The notes under the pieces: model-generated | What the model was told of the DNA's origin: nothing | What the model saw: only the letters and a program-made list of their open reading frames with translations | The model's database searches: none | Position numbers and translations under genes: made by a program | Assembly (NCBI GenBank): GCA_003931895.1 | Contig: RRZV01000018.1 | Span: 34,916 to 98,915, forward strand | Reading direction: 5' to 3' | DNA: 64,000 nucleotides | Source: Mesohalobacter salilacus | Lineage (GTDB): Bacteria; Bacteroidota; Bacteroidia; Flavobacteriales; Flavobacteriaceae | Shown here: positions 54,077-63,290 of the stretch, one piece after another | How the letters are laid out: each line of letters starts with the position of its first letter | How positions within the stretch are numbered: position 1 is the first letter of the stretch

Positions 54077-54104
54077 AAAACCTCAGTTTGCTGAGGTTTT
54101 TTTA
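54077..54104 (+). terminator. terminator after the OmpA gene
   Basis: AAAACCTCAG and CTGAGGTTTT form a 10-bp stem with a 4-base loop and seven T residues. The stem sequence is the same as in the lpxK hairpin at 9.66 kb. Confidence 0.88.
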
Positions 54105-54279
54105 TGCCGATATGTCAGTTGTTTTAAATTTATTTTTTATCTTAGAAAAAACTCCAATGACAGTCATAGACTGATTTCAGCGGAATTAAATCATATGTTA
54201 AGCAAACTTATTATTGTTTTGCCCGAGTCTGCATAATCATTGTAGTAAAAAGACTAAGTATTAATTTTAAAATTAAAAT

Positions 54280-55080
54280 ATGAAAGTATTAGTTATTGGA
54301 GCTGGAAATATGGGGCTCACGTATTCTGAAGGTATGGCTCAATCAGCTTTACTCAACAGGCGTAAATTAATGATTCACGATGTTTCCACAGAAACTATTG
54401 AATTACTTAGAAAAGATGAACAATTTGACGTTTATGAAAAAATTGAAGACTGTCTGCCTGATGCGGATATCGTTTTTATAGCAGTTAAACCATATCATTG
54501 CGAAGATTTATTTGAAAAAATAAAACCACACGTCAATAATCAGCAAATTTTTGTATCCCTTATGGCAGGAGTTACCATAGATAAAATACAAGATTTATTA
54601 GGTGTTGATAAAGTTGTTCGCACAATGCCAAATCTTCCTGCAAAAGTTGGTAAAGGTGTAACTTCATTTACAGAATCTGATAGCGTTTCAAGAGTTGAAT
54701 TGCTTATGGTGAGAAATTTACTAGATACTACAGGAGCTTCAATTCACGTTAAAGATGAAGATTTTATCAATAAATCAACTGGAATTTCAGGTAGTGGACC
54801 AGCCTATATTTTTTACTTTATGCAATCTATGTTAGAAGCCGCCAAAAAAATGGGCTTTTCTGATAATGATTCTAAAGTGTTGGTTAGCAACACCTTTGAA
54901 GGCGCTGTCAAGTTATTTAATGACTCTGACCTTTCTCCCGAAACTTGGATGGATCGCGTAGCTTCAAAAGGTGGCACCACCCGTGCAGCGCTTGATTCAA
55001 TGGATGACAATAATGTAAAAGAACTTATTAAAGACGCCGCATATGCAGCCTTTAACAGAGCTGTAGAATTAGGTGAATAA
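54280..55080 (+). CDS. proC: pyrroline-5-carboxylate reductase
   Basis: 266 residues; last step of proline synthesis. The NADPH-binding VIGAGNMGLTYSEGM is at residues 4-18, and the family signature GSGPAYIFYFMQSM ... GGTTRAALDSM lies in the C-terminal half. First gene of a proC-proB-proA run with 11- and 20-base gaps, which covers the whole pathway from glutamate. Confidence 0.95.
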   Translation: MKVLVIGAGNMGLTYSEGMAQSALLNRRKLMIHDVSTETIELLRKDEQFDVYEKIEDCLPDADIVFIAVKPYHCEDLFEKIKPHVNNQQIFVSLMAGVTIDKIQDLLGVDKVVRTMPNLPAKVGKGVTSFTESDSVSRVELLMVRNLLDTTGASIHVKDEDFINKSTGISGSGPAYIFYFMQSMLEAAKKMGFSDNDSKVLVSNTFEGAVKLFNDSDLSPETWMDRVASKGGTTRAALDSMDDNNVKELIKDAAYAAFNRAVELGE

Positions 55081-55091
55081 AATTTATATCT

Positions 55092-55862
55092 ATGTTTAAA
55101 AAACGAATAGTTGTAAAAGTAGGAACCAACGTGATGACCAATAGGAACAATCGCATTGTTGGTCCGATTCTAAAAAACTTAGTCAGGCAAATCGCTTACC
55201 TTTACGAACGTGATATCATAACTATTTTGGTATCATCGGGATCTGCTATAGCAGGTAGAGAAGTACTCGGTAAAAGTAACGAAGAAAATCCGTCAGTAAG
55301 GCGTCAAATCTATTCATCAGTGGGGCAACCTCGAATGATGCGGCATTATTATACCATGTTTCACGACTATGGTATGCGCTGTGCTCAAGTTTTAGCCACC
55401 AAAAGAGATTTTGCTCCAGGTAAATACCGTCAAAACATGATCAATTGTTATGAAGGTCTTTTAAGAGAAGGCATCATACCCATTGCTAATGAAGATGATG
55501 CAGTTTCTCTATCGATGTCAATGTTTACAGATAATGATGAGTTAGCGAGCTTGGTTGCCGACTTGGTTAATGCTGATACCATGATTATGTTGACCGACAT
55601 CGATGGTTTATACACAGGCCATCCTGAACATGATTCTTCAAAACTTCTTAACGAAGTAAAAGTTCACGAAAACGTTGAAAAATACGTTCAAGAGTCTGAA
55701 AAAGGCGAAGGTGAAGGTCGTGGCGGTATGGAGTCTAAACTTAGAATCGCCAAAGAAACGGCATGTAAAAATATACCAACTTACATTGCTAATGGAAAAG
55801 AAGAAAATATCATTTTAGATATTTTAAATGGCAAAAAAGTTGGAACTAAATTTTCTGTTTAA
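55092..55862 (+). CDS. proB: glutamate 5-kinase, without PUA domain
   Basis: 256 residues of the amino acid kinase fold only: VVKVGTNVMT, LVSSGSAIAGRE, SVGQPRMM, NEDDAVS, TDIDGLYTGHPEHD. The C-terminal PUA domain of the E. coli form (about 110 residues) is absent, as in many Bacteroidota; this may alter feedback control by proline. Middle gene of proCBA. Confidence 0.94.
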   Translation: MFKKRIVVKVGTNVMTNRNNRIVGPILKNLVRQIAYLYERDIITILVSSGSAIAGREVLGKSNEENPSVRRQIYSSVGQPRMMRHYYTMFHDYGMRCAQVLATKRDFAPGKYRQNMINCYEGLLREGIIPIANEDDAVSLSMSMFTDNDELASLVADLVNADTMIMLTDIDGLYTGHPEHDSSKLLNEVKVHENVEKYVQESEKGEGEGRGGMESKLRIAKETACKNIPTYIANGKEENIILDILNGKKVGTKFSV

Positions 55863-55882
55863 TCAAAATTTAAAATCAAATT

Positions 55883-57082
55883 ATGAAATTATTAAATACA
55901 ACAACCAAAAATAATGTTTTACAGTCTATGATGAACATCATAGAAGATAAACGACAAGATATCATAAAAGCTAACAAAAAAGATTTGGACGCTTTCAATA
56001 GAGACGACCAAGCACTTTATGACCGGTTAGTCGTTGATGACAAAAAAGTCGATGGCATGATACAAGCCATTAAAGAAGTGAAAGACCAAGACGATCCGGT
56101 TGGAAACGTGATATCAGACACCACTTTAGATAGTGGTTTAAAAATCGTCAATAAAACTGATCCGTTTGGGACGATTTTAATCATTTATGAATCTCGACCT
56201 GATGTCACGATTGAGGCTGCTGTTTTAGCATTTAAAGCCAATAACAAGATTTTACTTAAAGGAGGAAAAGAAGCAGTCAATAGCAATGTTATTTTAGAAG
56301 AATGCTGGCACAAAGCTCTTGAAGAAAATGGCTTGTCTAAAGATTGGATCAAATTGATGCACATCAATAGAGAAGAAACCCAAGAGTTTTTAAGAAATCC
56401 ATCTGAAAAATTAGATTTAATTGTGCCGAGAGGTGGAGAAAGATTGATTGATTTTGTAAAAACCCACGCCACTTGTGCTGTGCTGATTAGTGGCCGTGGT
56501 AATAATTTCCTCTATGTTTCTGAACATGCGGACTGGGACAAAACCAAGAAAGTTTTAATCAATGCTAAAACGGATAAAATTTCAGGATGTAATGCTCTAG
56601 ATAAAGTGCTCATCAATGAAAATCTCCCTAATTTTGAAGCCAGAGTTGTTGAATTAGCAAATACGCTAGGTTCTCATCAAGTTGAAATCCTGACAGATGC
56701 TAAAGTAAGTGCGCTTCTTAAAGATTTACCAAAGGTTGAAAACGAAGAGGTTTGGTATGAAGAATTTTTAGCTTTAAAAATAGTTTTATCATCTGTAAGT
56801 GATTTTGATGAAGCAGTTGAGAAAATCAATAAATACTCAGGTAAACACTCCTCTATAATTATGACTGAAGATACAGATGAAGCCGCTCAATTTATGGAAC
56901 AAATCGATTCAGCAGCAGTTTATCAAAATGCATCTTCACGTTTTACAGACGGCGGACAAATGGGCGTAGGTGCTGAGTTAGCTATATCAACCGATAAGCT
57001 TCACCATCGCGGTCCATTAGGACTTAAACAACTCGTGACCAACAAATATTATGTTTTTGGCGATGGACACGTGAGAGTGTAG
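55883..57082 (+). CDS. proA: glutamate-5-semialdehyde dehydrogenase
   Basis: 399 residues; reduces glutamyl-5-phosphate to the semialdehyde. ESRPDVTIEAAVLAFKANNKILLKGGKE is the NADPH region; catalytic Cys lies in DKISGCNALDKVL (near residue 237); LGLKQLVTNKYYVFGDGHVR closes the protein. Last gene of the proline operon, followed by a strong hairpin. Confidence 0.95.
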   Translation: MKLLNTTTKNNVLQSMMNIIEDKRQDIIKANKKDLDAFNRDDQALYDRLVVDDKKVDGMIQAIKEVKDQDDPVGNVISDTTLDSGLKIVNKTDPFGTILIIYESRPDVTIEAAVLAFKANNKILLKGGKEAVNSNVILEECWHKALEENGLSKDWIKLMHINREETQEFLRNPSEKLDLIVPRGGERLIDFVKTHATCAVLISGRGNNFLYVSEHADWDKTKKVLINAKTDKISGCNALDKVLINENLPNFEARVVELANTLGSHQVEILTDAKVSALLKDLPKVENEEVWYEEFLALKIVLSSVSDFDEAVEKINKYSGKHSSIIMTEDTDEAAQFMEQIDSAAVYQNASSRFTDGGQMGVGAELAISTDKLHHRGPLGLKQLVTNKYYVFGDGHVRV

Positions 57083-57102
57083 ACTTTATAAGTTTATAAT
57101 TT

Positions 57103-57189
57103 AAAAGTTGTTTCAAACACCTATTTATACTTGTCATTCTGAATTTAGTTCAGAATCTCAGTACAACTATCTTGTTTGAGACAACTTTT
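57103..57189. repeat. nested inverted repeat, probable bidirectional terminator
   Basis: Outer 17-bp arms 57103-57119 and 57173-57189 pair fully apart from one G-T wobble. Inside sits a perfect 8-bp hairpin ATTCTGAA/TTCAGAAT (57136-57143, 57149-57156) preceded by TGTC. It is flanked by the convergent proA and PaaG-like genes and touches the latter's stop codon. Same layout as the element at 13534-13657. Confidence 0.7.
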
Positions 57190-57969
57190 TTATTTCCCTT
57201 TAAATTTGGGTTGACGCTTTTCAACAAAAGCATTCACGCCTTCTTTATAATCTTCGGTTTGAGCAGAAGCAATTTGATATTTAGATTCTAATGCTAATTG
57301 TTCTTCTAAGCCATTTTCAAGACTTTGATTCATAGCTTTTTTAATTAATCCTAAAGCTTTGGTCGGCATATTAGCAAGGCGATGCGCTAATTTATCAACT
57401 TCATTTTCAAAGGTTTCAGAAGAATAATAGGTATAAATCATACCCATACGTTCAGCTTCAAAGGCATCGATTTTGTCACCGAGCATCGCTAGGGCAGAAG
57501 CTCGCTGAAAGCCGACGAGTCTTGGCAGAAAATAAGTGCCACCACTATCAGGAATAAGTCCAATTTTACTAAAAGCTTGAATAAAACTTGCTTTTTCGCA
57601 GGCCACAACAATGTCGCAACAGAGAGCTAAATTGGCGCCTGCACCAGCAGCAATACCATTAACAGCAGCAATCACCGGAATTTCCATATTTCGAATACGG
57701 GTGACAATGGGATTGTAATGTTCTTCAAGAATTTTTTTAAACCCTGGATTTTCATCTGGATTGGTAACTTCTTGTAAATCTTGACCGGCGCAAAAGGCTT
57801 TGCCTTTACCAACCAAAACAATAGCTCTTGTCGTTTTATCTCTTATGCAATCATCGAGGTGTTTTTGTAGCGATAACGCCATCTCGCGATTAAAGCTATT
57901 AAACTTTTCAGGACGATTAAGATACAGATAAGTCACATTTTGATTTTGCGTTTTTATGATACTTGACAT
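57190..57969 (-). CDS. enoyl-CoA hydratase/isomerase, PaaG-like
   Basis: 259-residue crotonase-fold protein. The oxyanion-hole segments are AFCAGQDLQ and NGIAAGAGANLALCCDIV; LIPDSGGTYFLPRLVG has the Asp typical of the PaaG group, which isomerises ring-epoxide or cis-3/trans-2-enoyl-CoA. The ATG at 57969 (MSSIIKTQ) was chosen over 58014 because the extra 15 residues are hydrophobic and not part of the fold. No other paa catabolic genes adjoin it, although a PaaI-like thioesterase is 2.6 kb away. Confidence 0.85.
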   Translation of the reverse strand: MSSIIKTQNQNVTYLYLNRPEKFNSFNREMALSLQKHLDDCIRDKTTRAIVLVGKGKAFCAGQDLQEVTNPDENPGFKKILEEHYNPIVTRIRNMEIPVIAAVNGIAAGAGANLALCCDIVVACEKASFIQAFSKIGLIPDSGGTYFLPRLVGFQRASALAMLGDKIDAFEAERMGMIYTYYSSETFENEVDKLAHRLANMPTKALGLIKKAMNQSLENGLEEQLALESKYQIASAQTEDYKEGVNAFVEKRQPKFKGK

Positions 57970-58020
57970 AGAAAAGATTTTTTGTTTTAAAAATACAAAT
58001 ACAATCTTAAACATTGAATT

Positions 58021-58524
58021 TTATGTATTGTTTTCTGAAGACTTCTTTTCTGTAGCTTGTATTAACTTTTCTTTTAATTCTTCATAATTAGAAGTGACAA
58101 TAGAATAAGATTTACTTTTATGTTTTAATTTAAACCGCACAGCAGTGCCAAACTTTGTATTAAACAACATATCGCCTTTTAAGCTGTATCGCCAACCTAT
58201 ACCGTTTATCATTGAGGGTTTGTGTATATCTATGCTGGATTTGTCTATTTCTTCAAGTTTAAATTCTTTTTTAAAAATTCCAATTCCAAATTTGACTATT
58301 AATCTTTCATTTGACAGGATTATTTTCATATCGTAAAATAGGAGGAAGGCGGCTAAAAATAAAATGATATTAAAAATTGTAAGACCAATAGGCATAGTTT
58401 CACCATCTTCATTTATCATCTTTTCAGTATTAAGACCAAAAAATAAAATGACAATCATTCCGATAATACAAACTACCCAAATTAGTATAGTATTTTGTTT
58501 TTCAAAATAGGCAATTTTAAACAT
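58021..58524 (-). CDS. small membrane protein with PH-like domain
   Basis: 167 residues with two membrane segments (about 13-30 and 48-66), followed by a soluble beta-rich region (LSNERLIVKFGIGIFKKEFKLEEIDK) resembling bacterial PH domains. A polar tail (EKKSSENNT) ends it. I do not recognise a specific family. It lies 3 bases downstream of the DUF4199 gene. Confidence 0.7.
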   Translation of the reverse strand: MFKIAYFEKQNTILIWVVCIIGMIVILFFGLNTEKMINEDGETMPIGLTIFNIILFLAAFLLFYDMKIILSNERLIVKFGIGIFKKEFKLEEIDKSSIDIHKPSMINGIGWRYSLKGDMLFNTKFGTAVRFKLKHKSKSYSIVTSNYEELKEKLIQATEKKSSENNT

Positions 58525-58527
58525 ATT

Positions 58528-59010
58528 TTATTTAGATTTAGTTCTAACAAAAATTGCAACAATTGCCGTTGTGACTATACCAAATACTGGTGCAAACATT
58601 AAAGATTGAAGCATGTAGTTTTGCGTGTTGAAATAATCAAGGGCTTCTGGCTTTGTCATCATTTCTAATTCAACGCTCTTTTCAATAGCATTATTAAAAA
58701 AACCTGGAGAGATGTATTCTACAGAAGCATAAGTACTAAGCGGTGAAAGTAAACTAATCATTAAAGTTAAAATTAACCCGCTGATGAAGGCGTTTTTATA
58801 ACTCATTACACCGTTATAAAATTTTTGTTTTTTTTCTTTTAACGCCAAAACATAAATTAGAATAGCAGGGATGGCGTAGATATTAGTGTAAATAGGCTGG
58901 TATTCAATATATTCATGATGTAAACCTGTGATTTTTTCTAAGTAAATCCACAAAAGACTCATTATTATAAAAATGATAGTCCATTTAAATTCGGTTTTAA
59001 TTTTAAACAT
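58528..59010 (-). CDS. DUF4199 family membrane protein
   Basis: 160 residues with four membrane segments (about 10-25, 42-57, 73-92, 130-152). The pattern YKNAFISGLILTLMISLLS and SPGFFNNAIEKSVELEMMTKPEALDYF fits DUF4199, a Bacteroidota family of unknown function. First gene of a two-gene unit with the PH-like protein; divergent from uppP. Confidence 0.82.
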   Translation of the reverse strand: MFKIKTEFKWTIIFIIMSLLWIYLEKITGLHHEYIEYQPIYTNIYAIPAILIYVLALKEKKQKFYNGVMSYKNAFISGLILTLMISLLSPLSTYASVEYISPGFFNNAIEKSVELEMMTKPEALDYFNTQNYMLQSLMFAPVFGIVTTAIVAIFVRTKSK

Positions 59011-59111
59011 GGTTGGTTGATTTTTAGAATTTAAATATAATATATTTTTTCCATTGCTTTCATATAACCCTATTTTCTAAAATAATATCTTTGCGGCAAA
59101 AACCAATCTTT

Positions 59112-59906
59112 ATGTCCATTATAGAAAGTATCATTATAGCTATTATAGAAGGCCTTACTGAGTTTTTGCCTGTGTCATCAACTGGACATATGATACTCAC
59201 AAAAGCCGCTCTTGGCATTACCGAAGATGGTGGTTTTGTTGATTCTTTTATAGTATCTATTCAAATTGGAGCCATTTTGGCGATTATCGGGTTGTATTAC
59301 AAACGCTTTCTTCAAGGTATTGATATTTATGTGAAATTAATGGCTGCATTTATACCTACAGCTATCATTGGTTTGTTGGCATATGATATTATTAAAAGTT
59401 ATTTGTTTAACCCAACTGTGGTTGCATTAGCCTTAATTATTGGTGGAATAGTCTTGATTTTAATTGATAAAAAAGTAGTGGCAAAAGAAACGCAAGTCGT
59501 TGATTTGAGTCAAATTCCTATTAAAAATGCAGTGTTTATTGGTTTGTTCCAGTGTCTGTCAATGGTTCCTGGAACATCGAGAGCAGCAGCAACTATTATC
59601 GGCGGAGTTTTTAATAAATTTAATAAAACGCAAGCCACAGAGTTTTCATTTTTATTAGCTGTACCGACTATGATTGCCGCTACAGGATATGATTTGTATA
59701 AAACACCTGTATCTTTTACGAGTTATGAAATCTTAGTTTTATTCATCGGAATGCTTGTGGCTTTTGTGAGTGCTTTTATCACGGTCAAAATATTTATAAA
59801 ATTGGTTGCTGCCTATGGTTTTAAGCACTACGGTTATTACAGAATTGGGATAGGAATTATTTTTTTATTTGTCAGTTGGGTCGTAGGTCTTGATTTAGGA
59901 TTTTAA
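59112..59906 (+). CDS. uppP: undecaprenyl-diphosphate phosphatase
   Basis: 264 residues, about eight membrane segments. It recycles the lipid carrier of peptidoglycan and surface glycans. Both conserved motifs are visible: IIEGLTEFLPVSSTGHM near residue 11 and PGTSRAAATIIGG near residue 155. The ATG at 59112 (MSIIESII) was chosen over an upstream start at 59091 that overlaps a -7-like TATCTTTG (59086-59093). Its 3' end overlaps the tag gene by 35 bases on the other strand. Confidence 0.95.
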   Translation: MSIIESIIIAIIEGLTEFLPVSSTGHMILTKAALGITEDGGFVDSFIVSIQIGAILAIIGLYYKRFLQGIDIYVKLMAAFIPTAIIGLLAYDIIKSYLFNPTVVALALIIGGIVLILIDKKVVAKETQVVDLSQIPIKNAVFIGLFQCLSMVPGTSRAAATIIGGVFNKFNKTQATEFSFLLAVPTMIAATGYDLYKTPVSFTSYEILVLFIGMLVAFVSAFITVKIFIKLVAAYGFKHYGYYRIGIGIIFLFVSWVVGLDLGF

Positions 59907-60477
59907 CATCTTCATATCTAAAACAATCTGTTGTGTGATCATTAACCATACCTACAGCTTGCATAAATGCATAGCAAGTTGTTGAACCCAAAAACTTAAA
60001 CCCATTGCTCTTTAAATCTTTGCTCATTAAATCAGAGATTTCAGTTTTTGTGGGAACTTCAGATGTAGATTTGAACGCATTCTGGATAGACTGATGGTTA
60101 ACAAACTTCCATAAATATTTAGATAAACTTCCGTGTTTTTTCTGAACCTCTAAAACACAATTGGCATTATTAATAAAGGCTTTCACTTTTAATCGATTTC
60201 TGATGATACCTTTGTTTTGTAAGAGCACTTCCACTTTTTCTTCAGAAAAATGCGCTACTTTTTCTATGTCAAAATTGTGAAAAGCCTTTTTGTAATTTTT
60301 TCTTTTTTGTAATACGGTTAGCCAGCTTAAGCCTGCTTGAGCACTTTCTAAACACAGCAGTTCAAATAAATTTTGATCGTCATAAACAGGTACGCCCCAT
60401 TCGGTGTCGTGATAATGTTCTTCTAGTGGATGTTTTGTGGCCCACTGACAACGGTTAATGCTTTCTTTAATTTTCAA
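59872..60477 (-). CDS. tag: DNA-3-methyladenine glycosylase I
   Basis: 201 residues; removes 3-methyladenine from DNA. RCQWATKHPLEEHYHDTEWGVP carries Cys10 and His23, and VNDHTTDCFRY supplies the His and Cys of the zinc snap. Glu in LFELLCLESAQAGLSW is the family's catalytic region. It ends inside the 3' end of uppP. Confidence 0.94.
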   Translation of the reverse strand: MKIKESINRCQWATKHPLEEHYHDTEWGVPVYDDQNLFELLCLESAQAGLSWLTVLQKRKNYKKAFHNFDIEKVAHFSEEKVEVLLQNKGIIRNRLKVKAFINNANCVLEVQKKHGSLSKYLWKFVNHQSIQNAFKSTSEVPTKTEISDLMSKDLKSNGFKFLGSTTCYAFMQAVGMVNDHTTDCFRYEDVKILNQDLRPN

Positions 60478-60509
60478 TTGATGTATTTATAGAATTCAAA
60501 CTATCTTTG
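60478..60509 (+). promoter_or_regulatory. Bacteroidota-type promoter of the PaaI-like gene
   Basis: TTG at 60478-60480, 21 bases, TATCTTTG at 60502-60509; 24 bases before the ATG at 60534. Confidence 0.68.
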
Positions 60510-60533
60510 GATCAAATTTAATCTTTTATACCT

Positions 60534-60941
60534 ATGTCACCCGATATTCCGCATAAAATGTTGTCTTTAGATCCATTTTCACAATGGCTTGGCGTTGAAA
60601 TTTTAGAGGTTAAATTAGGTTATTGCAAATTGGGTTTACACATTCGAAAAGATATGCTCAACTCTATGCAAAAAGCACACGGTGGAATAACCTACGCTTT
60701 AGCCGATACAGCCTTTGGTTTTGCTTCTAATACGCACGGTCGGTTTTCAGTTTCTATAGAAACTTCAATCAATCATATTGAAGCTTTGCACGAGGGCGAT
60801 TATATTATAGCTGAAACCCAATTGGATATTAATAAAAATAAACTGGGGTTTAATTATGTCAATATCACTTGTCAAGATAAAATTGTTGCTATTTTTAAAG
60901 GTGTGGTTTATCGCACCTCAAAAGAATGGCAATTTAAATAA
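60534..60941 (+). CDS. PaaI-family hotdog thioesterase
   Basis: 135 residues. KAHGGITYALADTAFGFASN contains the HGG ... D active-site pattern of PaaI-type acyl-CoA thioesterases. VSIETSINHIEALHEGD is the second strand pair. Substrate unknown; phenylacetyl-CoA derivatives are one option given the PaaG-like gene nearby. Its stop is 1 base from the S9 peptidase stop. Confidence 0.88.
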   Translation: MSPDIPHKMLSLDPFSQWLGVEILEVKLGYCKLGLHIRKDMLNSMQKAHGGITYALADTAFGFASNTHGRFSVSIETSINHIEALHEGDYIIAETQLDINKNKLGFNYVNITCQDKIVAIFKGVVYRTSKEWQFK

Positions 60942-60942
60942 C

Positions 60943-63072
60943 CTAGTCTGTTATACGTTCTAAATGTAAAAGAAAAGCATAATCTCTAGCCGTTTCTTTT
61001 AAGCTTTCAAAACGACCTGAAGCGCCACTGTGTCCAGCTTCCATATTGGTATGAAACCATAATATATTATCATCAGTTTTAAGGTCTCTAAGTTTGGCGA
61101 CCCATTTGGCAGGTTCCCAATATTGCACTTGTGAATCGTGTAAACCTGTGGTTATAAATAGATTAGGATAATCTTTTGCTTCAACGTTGTCATAAGGTGA
61201 ATAAGATTTGATATACTCGTAATAGTCTTTGTCATTCGGATTACCCCATTCGTCATATTCGCCTGTTGTTAATGGAATACTTTCATCCAGCATTGTAGTC
61301 ACGACATCAACAAATGGCACCTGAGCCACAATACCATTGTATAATTCTGGAGCCATATTGGCCACCGCACCCATTAATAATCCACCAGCTGAGCCACCCA
61401 TAGCGTATAGATGCTCTGGAGAAGTATAATTTTCTTTGATTAAATGTTTTGATACTGCTATAAAATCTGTGAACGTGTTTTTCTTGTGAAATAACTTGCC
61501 ATCTTCATACCATTGACGGCCTAGATATTCGCCTCCTCTAATATGAGCTAATGCAAACACAAATCCTCGATCAAGTAAAGACAATCTACTGTAAGAAAAA
61601 TAAGGATCAATGGTTGCGCCATAACTGCCATATCCGTATTGAAGTAAAGGGTTTTGACCGTCACGTTGTAAGCCTTTTTTGTAAATAATTGAAATCGGAA
61701 TTTTTGTGCCATCATCAGCAGTAGCCCAAAGCCGTTTGGTTTCATAATCTTCTTGATTAAAATTTAGGTCTTGAACGGTTTTTTGTTTTAAAATGGTCAA
61801 TTGCTTGTTTGTCATATCATAACTCATCACTGAAGGAGGAATGTTCAATGACGTAAAGGTAAACCTTAATTTATCCGTATCAAACTCCAAATTTGCACTT
61901 GTTCCAACTGTGTAAGTTTCGCTATTAAAAGGAATATAATAATCGTTAGAGTCATTCCAAGACATCACGTGTATTTTGCTCAATCCATTATGCCGTTCAG
62001 TAGTGACTAAATATTCTTTAAAAATGTCAATATTTTCTAGTAAAATATTCTCACGATGAGGCATTACGGTTTCCCAATGCTCAACTGAAGTTTTGTCAAC
62101 TGGGGTTTTCATTAATTTAAAGTTGGTGGCATTATCTTGATTAGTCAAAATGTAAAATGAATCGTGAAAATGTGCAATACCGTATTCTAAACCGCTTTGT
62201 CTTGGTGTAAAGTTAATAAATTCACCATCCGGTTTGTCAGCATCAAGAAAACGATAATCGTCTGTTGTGGTGCTGCTTGAACCTATGATGATGTATTGCT
62301 GAGATTTGCTTTTATACACAAACGTATTAAAAGTTTCGTCTGTTTCTTCATAGACTAAAACATCATCTTCAGATGAAGTTCCAAGTTTGTGTTTGTAAAT
62401 TTGATACGATCTTAAGGTTTGCGGATGTTTTCGTGTATAAAATATGGTCTTGTTATCATTAGCCCAAGCACTGCTACCTGTTACATTTTTGATTTCATCA
62501 GCTAGGTTTTCGTCTGTTTTTAAGTCTTTAAATTTTATGGTGTATTGTCTTCGGCCAACGGTATCTTCTGCATAAGCAACAATCTGATTATTTGGACTCA
62601 CATTTAAACCGCTTAAATTGAAATAGGAATGCCCTTTAGCAAGTTGATTGACATTAAATAAGACTTTTTCTTCGGCTTTCAGAGTTTCTTTTTTGCGAGT
62701 ATAAATGGGATAATCTTGACCAGTTTCATATTTTGTGATGTACCAATAGCCGTTAAATTTATAAGGAACGCTTTCGTCGTCTTCTTTAATTTTAGATTTG
62801 ATTTCAGCAAACAAACTATCTTGTAAAGGTTTGAGTTCAGAAGCTTCAGTTTCGTAATATTGATTTTCATCTTCAAGATACTTTATAACTTCAGGATTTT
62901 CACGTTCATTTAACCAATAATAGGGGTCAACGCGCTGATCGCCGTGTTTAACTAATGTGGTATCTTTTTTAGGTGCTTTAGGGATTTGTGTTGAGGTTTG
63001 CAATTCGTTTGTGTTTTTACAGGAGCTTGCAAAAATAAGACAACAGAGGTAAAGTAAGATTTGATTTTTCAT
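60943..63072 (-). CDS. S9 prolyl oligopeptidase family lipoprotein (oligopeptidase B type)
   Basis: 709 residues. A lipoprotein signal (ILLYLCCLIFASSC, Cys18) is followed by a seven-bladed propeller (about 60-430) and an alpha/beta hydrolase domain with nucleophile Ser in AMGGSAGGLLMG, Asp in GLHDSQVQYWEP and His in EAGHSGASGR. RVDPYYWLNERENPEV is the family's N-terminal signature. Oligopeptidase B cuts after basic residues in short peptides; here it would act at the envelope. Confidence 0.93.
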   Translation of the reverse strand: MKNQILLYLCCLIFASSCKNTNELQTSTQIPKAPKKDTTLVKHGDQRVDPYYWLNERENPEVIKYLEDENQYYETEASELKPLQDSLFAEIKSKIKEDDESVPYKFNGYWYITKYETGQDYPIYTRKKETLKAEEKVLFNVNQLAKGHSYFNLSGLNVSPNNQIVAYAEDTVGRRQYTIKFKDLKTDENLADEIKNVTGSSAWANDNKTIFYTRKHPQTLRSYQIYKHKLGTSSEDDVLVYEETDETFNTFVYKSKSQQYIIIGSSSTTTDDYRFLDADKPDGEFINFTPRQSGLEYGIAHFHDSFYILTNQDNATNFKLMKTPVDKTSVEHWETVMPHRENILLENIDIFKEYLVTTERHNGLSKIHVMSWNDSNDYYIPFNSETYTVGTSANLEFDTDKLRFTFTSLNIPPSVMSYDMTNKQLTILKQKTVQDLNFNQEDYETKRLWATADDGTKIPISIIYKKGLQRDGQNPLLQYGYGSYGATIDPYFSYSRLSLLDRGFVFALAHIRGGEYLGRQWYEDGKLFHKKNTFTDFIAVSKHLIKENYTSPEHLYAMGGSAGGLLMGAVANMAPELYNGIVAQVPFVDVVTTMLDESIPLTTGEYDEWGNPNDKDYYEYIKSYSPYDNVEAKDYPNLFITTGLHDSQVQYWEPAKWVAKLRDLKTDDNILWFHTNMEAGHSGASGRFESLKETARDYAFLLHLERITD

Positions 63073-63178
63073 AAGATTAAGTTTACAGTGAGGAAAGATA
63101 ATATTTTAATCCTTCAAGTATTACATACTGTGCTGATTTTATCTTTGACTTAAACCTTTTGACGCTTGTCTAAATTAA

Positions 63179-63210
63179 AAAACCACAGCACCTATCGGTG
63201 TTGCGGTTTT
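63179..63210 (-). terminator. terminator-like hairpin after the tRNA-tail copy
   Basis: AAAACC and GGTTTT with inner CACC/GGTG around TATC; a T-run follows on the minus strand. It sits directly after the duplicated tRNA tail, mirroring the hairpin after the intact tRNA. Confidence 0.65.
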
Positions 63211-63212
63211 AC

Positions 63213-63232
63213 GCTTGTCGTGACCCTGGAGG
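63213..63232 (-). repeat. duplicated 3' end of tRNA-Arg (20 bases)
   Basis: The 20 bases here are identical to 63407-63426, which covers the last 12 bases of the tRNA-Arg gene plus 8 bases past it. No tRNA body can be folded from the adjoining 63233-63300, so only the tail was copied or survives. The rest of the gap 63073-63414 holds two hairpins and no ORF. Confidence 0.75.
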
Positions 63233-63290
63233 ATTACTCCATGATCCCTTTAGGTTCAATGCTGGAAACCTGCCCTGCCGATTAGGCGGG

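Noticed and set aside
57190..60941. A phenylacetate degradation cluster
   Set aside because: Only PaaG-like and PaaI-like proteins are present, 2.6 kb apart and separated by unrelated genes; no paaABCDE, paaK or paaZ.
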